Source: Anthoceros angustus (lineage: Eukaryota > Streptophyta > Anthocerotopsida > Anthocerotales > Anthocerotaceae). Taken from it: a stretch of DNA of 23,995 bases. The position numbers and the translations under genes are program-made. Below, piece after piece: positions 9,496 through 17,185 of this stretch (position 1 is the stretch's first letter; each line of letters begins with the position of its first letter). The notes under the pieces are model-generated. The model saw only the letters and a list, made by a program, of their open reading frames with translations, was not told where the DNA came from and did no database searches. The stretch lies in contig VJWM01000390.1 of NCBI GenBank assembly GCA_010909165.1, forward strand, positions 1 to 23,995, written 5' to 3'.

Positions 9496-12400
9496 ATGAA
9501 ATCAAAATATTTATGCCTCCGTTGGCCATTGCTGCCCATGTTGATGCTCTGTTGGACATGTGCTTTAGCGCAGCATCCATCGAGCTATCCTTCCTATGTG
9601 CAGGTCAATTTTGTGCGTAGCTGGGATAGCAAAGCTCCGCAGACAGACCCCAATAAAATTGTTTCACAGGCATCAATCGATAGTTTTTGATCACTACCCA
9701 ATATATAGACGGATTGGGTCGGCCGGTCCAAACAGTAGCTCGTCAGGCTACACCTCTGGGCCAAGACTTGGTGACGGCCATTGTCTGACGCCTTCGGGCG
9801 GGAAGCCCAAAAGTACTTACCCTTTGCAGCTAATGGCGCAGGGGTAATGCTTCGCTTGCTGATGGTACCTTTAAATTAAACCCTTCCAGCAGGCCGAAGC
9901 TTTTGCCACTACGCAGTACCGGGAGAGCCACATATATGGAAAGACACTGTTTGAGGCCTCGCCCGAGTCGGCCGCTGACTGTTTATGCGCCGGGCGATAA
10001 TTGGGCTGGAGTGAACAGAGGTGTCTCCAGGCTTATTTGATAAACACGGCTGCCGATGAGGTTCGGATCTGGAATGCGGGTTTGCAGGCATCCGACGTGC
10101 CAACGACAACAGCGATATATCCGGCAGGAGCATTGTACAAAAGTCTTGCAACGGATGAGTCGGGAAACGCCGTTATTGAGTATAAGGACAAGTCGGGTCA
10201 GGTAGTGCTGAAGAAAGTACAGGTGGGAGCGACGCCATCGGAAGGACATGGGGCTGGGCATGTACGTACTATATATATGATGATCTGGGCCGGCTTCGGT
10301 TTGTGCTGCAACCCAAAGCCGTTGAGATGTTAGTCAGTAGCAGAAGCTGGACGATCACTAGTGATATCCGCAATGGACTATGTTTTTACTATGGCTACGA
10401 TAGTAGGGGCGTATGACGATCAAAAAGTGCCTGATGCCGGCGAGGTATATATGGTTTATGACGCCCGCGACCGGCTGGTTTTAAGCCGGGATGCCAAGTT
10501 AAGGGTAGATGGAAAATGGATGGTAACCCTGTATGACGGGTTGAACCGACCCATAATGACAGGCCTTGCTGCCTCAGCCAGCCTCGGCTCCAAAACCTTC
10601 GGCCAGCATCTGATCGATGCCGCAGGTTCTTCGGCCTATCCCTTTACGGCTAGCAACGTGCCGTCGTCTGGCTGGGAAGAGCTGACCCAGACGGGCTACG
10701 ATGATTATGCGGGTGCCCGTCCGGTGCGCCGAGCTCGGTCTTCGGACACGACGCAGGTCACGAGCGCGAACTTTTTACCAACCACAATGCGGCTCCTTTT
10801 TTGTCCCCATGCGGTGGAGGCCAGCGCATGTACCCGCGGCCTGCCTACGGGCCGCGTAAAGGTCTTACTACTACCTCCACCTATCTGTATACCACCGATC
10901 TATGACGAAAGGGGCGAGAGATCCGGTAAAAGCACCAATATCACTGGTGGCACCGATGAGCTCACCCAGCAGTATGACTTTACCGGTAAGGTTCTCCGGA
11001 CCCACGGCGCACCCGGGGCGGTGGCACCCCAGAGACCTACCAGACCGGCGCGCAGTCACTATGATCCGGTGGGCCGGCCTACGGATCGCACGCCGGGTCA
11101 CGGGTGGCGGTATTACCGATACCACTTCGAAAGTCACTGTTGCGATGGCGTATGATGAGTTGGGACAATTGAAGCTCAAAAGCTGGCGCCATACTTTGTA
11201 ACGGGCCGGTCTGGAATCCTTGACCTACGAGTACAACATCCGGGGCTGGTTGTTGGGTATGAACCGCGCGTATGCCAAATCAGCTTCTTCGACCACCAAC
11301 TATTTTGGTTTTGAGCTGGGCTATGACAAAGCCTCAATCACCCCTTCAGGCGGTTCGTCCATCGGAAACTTCACCACACCGCAGTACAATGGCAATATTG
11401 CGGGGCGGTTTGGAAGTCAACCGGCGACGATCAGATTAGAAAATACGACTATACCTACGACCGGATGAACCGGCTTACCGGGGATTTAACCAGTTTACCG
11501 GTTCGGGGTTCAATAAAGATGCGGGCACGGACTTCAGTGTAAGTGGGGAACAGGGGCAAATTACTTACGATATCAACGGCAATATCCTGCGGATGAAGCA
11601 AATGGGCTGGAAAATAGCGGGTGGCACCGTGCCGATGGATATATGCTGTACGAATATGTACCCAACTCCAACCAGCTGAAATCCGTGACGGAGGCTTCCG
11701 GAAGCATCAGAGTACAAAATGGGTGATTTTACCGATAAATACACCGGAACCGATGGTGATTATGTCTATGACGTCAACGGCAGCATGACCGTGGATCGAA
11801 ACAAGAACATCAGTAGCATTGCTTATAATCACCTGAATCTGCCTTCGCAAATTGAGGTGACGGGCAAAGGAACGATCACCTACCTATGATGCGGCCAGCA
11901 CCAAACTTCGTAAGACGGTGGTAGAGGGCACTACGACCACCACCACCACTATATAGGCGGGTTTATGTACGAGGAAAAAGGCACCTCGGGTCCCGTTTTT
12001 ACAGTCCTTCGGTCATGAAGAAGGCCGGGTGCGGCCGCGTAGTCCTGCTACTGGTCAACTCACGGGTTTTGCCTATGACTACTTCGTAAAAGATCACACA
12101 GGTAATGTACGGATGACGCTGACCGACGAGCAGAAAACCGATACCTACAGCCACGATGGAAGAAAGTGCGGTGCGGTCGAAAATGCGCTCTTTGCCAATG
12201 TAGACCTCACCCGAGACGGTATCCCAATGGTTACGTTGCAGATACGGACGGCGAGTGGTTCAAAAGTCTCCAAACTTAATGGCTCTGGTCATAAAGTAGG
12301 GCCTGCTGTACTTCTCAAGGTCATGGCCGGTGATATCGTTAATATGCGGGCCTACAGCTGGTATACAACGCCTTCTCAAACGTTCGACCAGCCGGTCTCG

Positions 12401-13773
12401 CCGTTACAGGACCTGCTCAGCTTGCTAAATACGTCCGTTAGTTCGGCTTCAGGCGGTAAAAGCAACCGTTGCCGATCTGGCCAGTGGCGGCAATCTGCTG
12501 ACTGGGCCTATAACAACGTTCCTGTCCGGCAACCGACTCCCGCCTCGACTCCGAAAGCTTATATGGCTCCTCGATGAGCAGTTCAAGCTTGTACAAGACG
12601 GTCCGTCCAGTTCCTCGCCTGTTGGTGCAGCAGGATCAACCACCCATCAGGTGAATGGTGTTACCATGCCCAAATCCGGATACCTGTACGTGTACGGCCA
12701 ACGAAACCCCGGTCAGGACGTATTTTTGACAACTTGCAGGTAGACCATATCCGTGGGCCAATTATTGATGAAACTCACTATTATCCTTTCGGGTTACCAA
12801 TGGCAGGATAAGTTCTAAAGCGGCGGGAAATTTAGAGAACAAACTAAAATATATTGGAAAAGAGGAACAGCGGCAGGAGTTTAGCGATGGCAGTGGGTTG
12901 GAGTGGCTGGATTATGGCGCACGGATGTATGACAACCAGATAGGAAGATGGATGGTATTAGACTCAAAAAGCGAAGCCTATTATTCGAGTTCTCCTTTCA
13001 ATTATGCCCTGAATAACCCGATAGCAAACTTTGACCCTAATGGCAAATGGTCTGTATCACGTCACCACACTATGACGGTAATGGCCTTATCTTCCGCTGG
13101 TATTGGCGTGGTACACAAGCTTATTGGATTGCTCACTATAGTGCAGTCTATGCAGATAATCCCGGAAATCATTTAATGCTTAACAATCTTGTTCATCCTA
13201 CAAGAGGAGACATTTATCGCAGGAAATAGATTACTCTTTACAAAGAACTCCCAAGTAACCGATTATCCCAATTATCATGGTTATAATTTCAATGTTTGGC
13301 ATTCAATGCGTTCCCCACAGGAAAAACAAAGGTTCGAGAGCGGAACAATAGGTGGAATATCTGCGGAAGGGGCGATGCAAAGGGCATGGAGTTCGGATGG
13401 GGTGAGGTATTTTCAGCAGCTAAATCTGGTACTAAACTGGCTGATCTTAAAAGAATACTTGGCAAATCCAATCTTTGGGACAAGGTTTGCATGCTCTTCA
13501 GGATGCCTATGCGCATCATGGCGGCATGACGTTGGGTTCGACCATGTGTACACCGATATATTTACAAGCAATAGAAAAGCGGAGGCGATTACAAGTTCTG
13601 CAGTTGCTGTTTATGCTCTTTTGACTAAAGACTATTCAGCAATAGATAAGATGATGGAAGCAAATAAAGGTAGCCTTGGATTTATATCAACTGAAGGGAT
13701 GTCCACGCAGCAAATAACTCAAATCTTTACAGCTATTCAAAATTACCTAACAGACCATAAGCCAAAGCGTTAA
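9496..13773 (+). CDS. DUF6443 Rhs-repeat protein with variable C-terminal (toxin-like) domain
   Basis: About 1425 residues. The ATG at 9496 begins a signal peptide ending CALAQ. The DUF6443 head follows: [19 protein letters not shown] (~9606-9660), [10 protein letters not shown] and, in other frames, FKLNPF and [13 protein letters not shown] (~10039-10080). YD repeats follow ([20 protein letters not shown] ~10450-10510, [32 protein letters not shown] at 11223). [12 protein letters not shown] segment lies at ~12102-12134. The Rhs core ends with [20 protein letters not shown] (12904-12963) and [16 protein letters not shown] (13003-13050). After this boundary comes an unrelated ~240-residue domain, where polymorphic toxins carry their effector. 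It contains [10 protein letters not shown] (13490-13519), recalling Zn-ligand helices of zinc-phospholipase/Het-C-like proteins, then DHVYTDIF (~13540-13564). Stop at 13771-13773. Many frame changes. A separate Bacteroidota-type signal peptide argues for Sec export of the whole protein. The toxic activity is inferred, not shown. Confidence 0.78.
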
Positions 13774-14199
13774 TGAATAAAAACTCCTATTCTACATATA
13801 TGCTGGCTGCCTTGTTGGTGTCGGAGTGTTTCTGTTTGTATTGTACGGCGCTTGGGGCACGATTTTAATTTTGAGGAAGCTGCATCTTTAGAATACTTTC
13901 TATTTTCTGCTTCTTTTCTAATAACAAGTCTGCTACTTCTAATCACAAGCTTTTTGCCGAGGTGGAAAGCGGTTTATGTGGTTATGAAATTTTTTTGTTT
14001 CTTATTTTTGTCTTTTGTTATTCCTATTAGGAAAACTTTTTATTTTCTTTTTGAGAAAGGCGGCACTTGGCCTGTTCTGGTTGTACTAAGCATTTTACTA
14101 TTACTGATGTATCAAACAACCCGGTATTTTTTTCAAAAGAGTTTTGGCCTCAGAATAACAAAGCCGCTCAGTGAGCGGCTTCTTTTTATGGCGCAATGA
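13773..14199 (+). CDS. Four-helix membrane protein, candidate immunity protein
   Basis: Its ATG (13773-13775) shares one base with the stop of the Rhs gene (TAATG), so translation is coupled. After [16 protein letters not shown] and a frame change, the protein has four hydrophobic segments: ~13800-13855, YFLFSASFLITSLLLLITSF (~13888-13947), VYVVMKFFCFLFLSFVIPI (~13972-14028) and WPVLVVLSILLLLMYQTTRY (~14071-14130), with basic residues between them. I recognise no family. Position right behind a toxin-like Rhs C-terminus, small size and membrane location are what is expected of an immunity protein for a membrane- or periplasm-acting effector. The open frame runs through the terminator to 14199. 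A TAA at 14156-14158 in another frame would stop it just before the hairpin and may be the real end, giving about 128 residues. Confidence 0.55.
14161..14187. terminator. Strong bidirectional intrinsic terminator
   Basis: AAGCCGCTCA and TGAGCGGCTT are perfect complements around a single central G (14161-14181), giving a GC-rich hairpin with a small loop. On the plus strand it is followed by TCTTTTTA. On the minus strand it is followed by a T-rich stretch (TTTGTTATTC). It separates the Rhs cassette from the convergent minus-strand gene whose stop is at 14186-14188. Confidence 0.8.
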
Positions 14200-14325
14200 G
14201 GTTTTGCAGGTTGTCCTTTAGTTTTTGTTGGAGATGGCCATATCAATCATGGTAAAGATGGCCTGTTGTTCGGTTTTGCCTAAAGTGTCAATCATTTTAA
14301 TTTTTCCAGCGTATCGTCGATAATG
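14186..14325 (-). pseudogene. C-terminal tail of a small regulator-like protein
   Basis: The minus strand reads KIKMIDTLGKTEQQAIFTMI, DMAISNK and, after a frame change, KDNLQNLIAP before TAA (14186-14188). This looks like the C-terminal helix pair of stand-alone XRE-type regulators, which commonly end in a '[FL]-x-x-[IL]-D-x-[LM]-x-x-x-[DE]-[RQ]-x-A-[VI]-x-x-[ML]-[IL]-D-x-[FAM]-I' pattern. Upstream (higher coordinates) the sequence goes straight into repeat copy B and no helix-turn-helix is visible, so only the tail remains. The family assignment is weak. Confidence 0.35.
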
Positions 14326-14572
14326 TCGGTAACGGCGAACAAACAAAACTATCGCAGACATTGCTAGCCTGCCCACAATTGAGGAAGCCGACCTACGATG
14401 TATCGTAGATTTCTGAATAAATAGTCGCCCTGCAGCCATGTGGCTTGTAGACTACTAAAGCTCTGCAGAACTCATCAATAATTTCGTTGATTGTCAATGA
14501 TATAAGCTGGTTAGAAGCTCAAGGACTTCTACCACGCGTTTCGATAATCGTCCGCTGTACTCCACATCAGTG
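14319..14572. repeat. Dispersed ~260-bp repeat, copy B
   Basis: It runs from GATAATGTCGGTAACGGCGA through the perfect 16-base inverted repeat CTACGATGTATCGTAG (14393-14408, 7-bp arms), AGTCGCCCTGCAGCC, CTCTGCAGAACTCATCAATA, TTTCGTTGATTGTCAATGAT and AAGCTGGTTAGAAG to the end block TTTCGATAATCGTCCGCTGT...CTCCACATCAGTG. It shares block order and spacing with copies A and C. Here it abuts the tail of the regulator-like gene at 14186-14325, suggesting it was inserted into or fused with that gene. Confidence 0.65.
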
Positions 14573-14597
14573 CATAATATTTTTCTTTCCCTTTCGC

Positions 14598-14813
14598 TTA
14601 TACGGCAGCAGCCCGCAATGTGAAAATCGATCCGACTTGAGATTCAACGCTCAAAATTGAGAGACTTGTATTCATTCCAAAAAGTAAATAATTTGAAATC
14701 AGCTCTAATTCGCGTTCGCTTGCTTCCGACCCGGTGCTTGCACGTATAGCCAACCTTTCCAACTCATTTTCGGGAATCAGCTCGACTTGCAAAAGCAAAT
14801 ATGGCGAAGTCAT
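14598..14813 (-). CDS. Small hypothetical protein (71 aa), frame intact
   Basis: Not recognised. From an ATG at 14811-14813 the frame runs MTSPYLLLQVELIPENELER, then LAIRASTGSEASERELELIS, NYLLFGMNTSLSILSV and ESQVGSIFTLRAAAV to TAA at 14598-14600. The frame stays open upstream to a TTG at 14873 (LQVKHRILNTR before the Met), so the true start may be earlier. It is one of very few unbroken frames in the window. The middle is glutamate-rich and helical, and the C-terminal half is hydrophobic but has no clear membrane span. It lies between repeat copies B and C. Confidence 0.4.
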   Translation of the reverse strand: MTSPYLLLQVELIPENELERLAIRASTGSEASERELELISNYLLFGMNTSLSILSVESQVGSIFTLRAAAV

Positions 14814-14890
14814 TGTACGTGTATTCAGTATTCTATGTTTCACTTGAAGTTTTGTTTTTATTGTATTTGTCAATCTATCTCAAACATTGG

Positions 14891-14952
14891 ACCCTTTCGG
14901 TGCTCAACAGGACAAATTCTTAGATAGTTAACCCTTTCGCTGATCAAAGGGT
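14891..14952. repeat. Direct repeat plus 7-bp inverted repeat
   Basis: ACCCTTTCGGTGCTCAACAG (14891-14910) and ACCCTTTCGCTGATCAAAGG (14931-14950) are imperfect direct repeats 40 bases apart. The second is itself an inverted repeat, ACCCTTT and AAAGGGT (14931-14952) with an 8-base loop. They lie upstream of the small minus-strand gene at 14598-14813 and just before repeat copy C, so they could be regulator sites or the edge of the repeat element. Confidence 0.4.
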
Positions 14953-14954
14953 AT

Positions 14955-15210
14955 GATCAATAATGTCGGTAACGAAGAACAAAAAACGATCGCTTCCGTT
15001 GCTCACCTGCCTACAATCGATAGGACCGACACGATGTATCGTAGATTCTCGAAAAGTAGCCCGGCGCATACACGTTAGAACCGACGCACAGAGCGCAAGG
15101 AGCGTGGGGTTTCGTAGCATATTATTTGATTATCAATGTATTAAGATCATTAACAGCTCCAAGTCGTCGCGCATGCGGTTCGATAATTGTCCGTCGTTCT
15201 CCACATCTGC
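14955..15210. repeat. Dispersed ~260-bp repeat, copy C
   Basis: It begins GATCAATAATGTCGGTAACG, continues AAGAACAAAAAACGATCGCT, CACCTGCCTACAATCGAT, the palindrome core ACGATGTATCGT (15031-15042), TCGAAAAGTAGCCCGGCG and TTTGATTATCAATGTATTAA, and ends GCGGTTCGATAATTGTCCGT...CTCCACATCTG. The middle (~15065-15115) diverges from copies A and B. It has the same orientation as A and B. Confidence 0.65.
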
Positions 15211-15245
15211 GCGCATACACTTGGATTATCTGATAGATATTTTGA

Positions 15246-15464
15246 TACTTATCCAAATGGGAAACGCGTATCTCACCTTACAGTACTGAGTTTGTAGGCG
15301 ACGTTATGGGTACAGGCCGAACAATGAAGACATCTCAAGCACATTGGAATAATTGGGGTAAGTTCATATTAAAGCAAAGCGAAAGTAAATTTATAATTAA
15401 GACAATTGTTGATCGTCCGGATGCGTCTGAATACGAGAAAACTAAAAACTATTTTAATGGCTAG
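15246..15464 (+). CDS. Hypothetical C-terminal fragment or small protein
   Basis: The plus-strand frame is open from 15246 to the TAG at 15462-15464. It reads YLSKWETRISPYSTEFVGDV, then an internal ATG at 15306 (MGTGRTMKTSQAHWNNWGKF), ILKQSESKFIIKTIVDRPDA and SEYEKTKNYFNG. The open frame upstream of the ATG suggests either the C-terminus of a longer broken gene or a ~52-residue protein starting at 15306. I do not recognise it. The left end of the IS3 element follows 15 bases later and might have cut off whatever stood downstream. Confidence 0.35.
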   Translation, partial: YLSKWETRISPYSTEFVGDVMGTGRTMKTSQAHWNNWGKFILKQSESKFIIKTIVDRPDASEYEKTKNYFNG

Positions 15465-15553
15465 GTATTTAATTATCATCTATAATACTCCCTTTATTGA
15501 GACCAAAAGGTCAGGATGCTAAGTTAATAATGGGGTTTGTTTCTTCTGTGTTT

Positions 15554-16372
15554 TTAATGGATACGAGGGTTGTTTTCTGTTGGTATCGTTCGTTTGGTTT
15601 TGCTCGTGGTGCTGTGGATCTTTTGGTTGTAGTAGGCCATGTATCGATCGATGCCTTCTGCGAGCTCACCACCATCTTCAGCAGGGTTCAGGTATACGTG
15701 GTCATACTTGGAGTGACTTCCAGAACCGCTCGATCCAGATGTTATCCGTTGCCCGTCCTTTTCCATCCATGGATATCTGTATTTCGTTTCGCTCCGTACT
15801 GCGTCCAGCCGGCACAAGTGTATTGCACGCCCTGATCCGAGTTGATGATCTCTGGTTTTCCATGCACCGCAATAGCTGTCTCCAGCACTTCCAGCACCAG
15901 CGCGCGGCCAGCGAGTTGGAGATGCCCCAGCCCACGATCTTGCGGCTATACACGTCTATGATGGCCGTCAGGTACATAAAGCCTCTGCGCATCGGGATGT
16001 ACGTAATGTCCGTGCACCAAACTGGTTGGGCCGGGCAACATCGAGTCCCCGCAGCAGGTACGGTTTGATAAATGCCCGGAAGCCCATTTTGGTGAGGTTC
16101 CTTCTACGGTAAATGGTCTGGTGTCCCATGAGGCGGAAGAGCTGCCGGATCCGCTTAGCCCACCGGATGGCCCTCGTCGCGCAACAGGCGCACCACGGAA
16201 ACACACCCTCGGTGGGGTGCTCCAGCAGATGACGGTCCATGAGCTGCATCATTTTGAGGTTCTCCGGCTTTTCTGCGCGGGGTTTGTAATAGATCTTGCT
16301 GCGGTTCACGGCGAGCAGTTCGCACTGCCGGCGCACCGATAGCTTTTGGAACGGGCTGTACCAGAGACGCAC
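15554..16372 (-). CDS. IS3 transposase OrfB (DDE integrase domain), frameshifted
   Basis: The N-terminal HTH_21-like part reads LWYSPFQKLSVRRQCELLAV, NRSKIYYKPRAEK and LMDRHLLEHPTEGV (~16369-16200). Then IRQLFRLMGHQTIYRRRNLT (~16150-16090) precedes the rve catalytic core. The first catalytic Asp lies in a WCTDITYIP-type motif split between frames near 16010-16025, followed by RRGFMYLTAIIDVYSRKIVG (~15989-15930). The second Asp is expected near 15830-15845, where the frame breaks. The third, Glu, is in DNIWIERFWKSLQV (~15745-15705). It ends AYYNQKIHSTTSKTKR...NNPRIH at 15554. All catalytic positions are present in one frame or another, so the element may be intact and only mis-sequenced. Confidence 0.78.
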
Positions 16373-16384
16373 GTGTCGTCAGAT

Positions 16385-16660
16385 CCCCAGCTTGCAACTT
16401 TTTTAAAAATTCATTTTCCACCTTGAGTTGTCCGATCTGGGCATACAGCTCGCGGGTGTCTACGGACTCGCCTTCGGCATCCGAGGACTTTTCAAAGGCA
16501 GCACTCATGTTTTCCGAATTCAGACTTCCAGCGAGAATCATCACGGCCGAGACTTCAAATTTCTTCGACAGCTCGGCGAGGGTTTGCTGGTTCTTTACGG
16601 CTTCAAGTGCCACCTTGGCTTTGAACGCGGGACTGAATTTGGTGGGGTTTGCTTCTTCAT
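16385..16660 (-). CDS. IS3 transposase OrfA (helix-turn-helix subunit)
   Basis: Starts at the ATG 16660 with MKKQTPPNSVP and, after a frame change, continues ALEAVKNQQTLAELSKKFEV (~16610-16550), the helix-turn-helix that binds the IS ends. Then come SAAFEKSSDAEGESVDTREL and QIGQLKVENEFLKK (~16440-16400), the leucine-zipper-like helix used for multimerisation. About 90 residues, which is normal. The end is ambiguous: TGA at 16385-16387 follows KLGI in another frame, the usual OrfA ending. An A6G heptamer at its 3' end is described separately. Confidence 0.75.
16398..16404 (-). promoter_or_regulatory. A6G slippery heptamer at the orfA/orfB junction
   Basis: On the minus strand TTA AAA AAG gives the heptamer A AAA AAG in the orfA frame, the classic site for -1 programmed frameshifting in IS3 elements, which makes the fused OrfAB transposase. 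The downstream frame does not match cleanly to orfB, because a further indel is needed, so the site is a candidate only. Confidence 0.45.
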
Positions 16661-16728
16661 TTTGAGGTAGTTAAAAGTACATCCTTTCTTAACTTAACCT
16701 CTGGTCTGAATTTCAGGGAGCATTATAG

Positions 16729-16985
16729 TGAAAGAAGCTGAAAGCATCATTGAAGATACTGCGGCGCACTTCCACCAGAGATGTTGGATTGATTCTGGCA
16801 GCGCAAAAGTGGAGCATTACGAGATTGCAAGTTATGGCGGACTTCGCCAGTTAGCCATAACCTCGCACAACGAAGCTGCCGACTTTTGCAACAAACCCTC
16901 GATGAGGAAAAGGAAACAGATATGCTTTTGACGCAGATTGCTGAAAACGATCTGAATTATCAGGCCCACAGAGGAGGAAGATTAG
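16729..16985 (+). pseudogene. DUF892 (YciE/YciF ferritin-like) protein, 5' half missing
   Basis: The fragment begins KEAESIIEDTAA directly at the IS3 right end and continues AKVEHYEIASYGGLRQLA (~16804-16857), HNEAAD and, in other frames, EEKETDMLLTQIAENDLNYQ (~16906-16965) and EEED before TAG at 16983-16985. 'A-x-K-V-E-H-Y-E-I-A-x-Y-G-x-L' with its E and H residues is the diagnostic second half of the DUF892 four-helix bundle, which resembles ferritin and is often stress-induced. Full-length members have about 100 more residues before this point. They are absent, and the sequence left of the IS is unrelated, so the gene was truncated by insertion plus deletion. Two or three indels also break the rest. 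Confidence 0.8.
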
Positions 16986-17094
16986 GGCAATAATGTACCT
17001 TTTTACAACTCAGATGCACTGTTTATTGCCATTCTGCGTTTGCGGAAGAATTGTAAGTGGCGTAGTCTGGAACAGGAAGAAGTTATTAGAATAG

Positions 17095-17121
17095 TGCCCG
17101 GTTGCTTCAAGTGGCCGGGCA
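17095..17121 (+). terminator. Probable terminator hairpin after the DUF892 remnant
   Basis: TGCCCGG (17095-17101) and CCGGGCA (17115-17121) form a perfect 7-bp GC stem with a 13-base loop, followed by TTCAATTTTC. It lies between the DUF892 fragment and the DUF3891 gene. The T-run is broken, so terminator strength is uncertain. Confidence 0.5.
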
Positions 17122-17185
17122 TTCAATTTTCAATGTGTCAACAATGAGATAGCTTTTATTGTTACGATGGAAGAACTTGTGATTT

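Larger units (their letters stand above)
15480..16728 (-). mobile_element. IS3-family insertion sequence, about 1.25 kb
   Basis: The element carries orfA and orfB of an IS3-type transposase on the minus strand. The ends match each other as imperfect inverted repeats: CTATAATACTCCCT...TTGAGACCA at 15480-15507 and, read on the minus strand from 16728, CTATAATGCTCCCT...TTCAGACCA. Small gaps in the match agree with the indel errors elsewhere. Length and gene order fit IS3. No target-site duplication could be identified; the right end touches a truncated DUF892 gene while the left flank is unrelated, so sequence has been lost on one side. Confidence 0.8.

Noticed and set aside
10361-11155. Longest single open frame (264 codons) as a stand-alone gene
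   Set aside because: It is an internal segment of the DUF6443-Rhs protein: YD-repeat motifs continue from the frames on either side, and its last third is already out of frame with the protein.
11930-11955. Short ACC-repeat run as a microsatellite or contingency locus
   Set aside because: It encodes a few threonines inside the Rhs protein and is too short and imperfect to call.
14218-14439. Minus-strand 73-residue ORF as a complete gene
   Set aside because: Its first half lies inside repeat copy B, including the palindrome; only the last part looks like protein.
3341-15210. CRISPR array or phage attachment sites for the ~260-bp repeats
   Set aside because: The repeats are long, few and irregularly spaced with no cas or integrase gene nearby.
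14955-15210. Repeat unit as a coding gene (plus-strand NVGNEEQKTIASVAHL or minus-strand FLFFVTDIID frames)
   Set aside because: Both strands are partly open but stops fall in different places in the three copies, and neither reading resembles a family I know; kept as a repeat only.
15497-16670. Plus-strand ORFs of 80-162 residues
   Set aside because: They are antisense to the IS3 transposase genes and show no protein-like pattern.
15465-16740. Target-site duplication for the IS3 element
   Set aside because: Bases next to the two ends do not match, in line with loss of sequence on one side.
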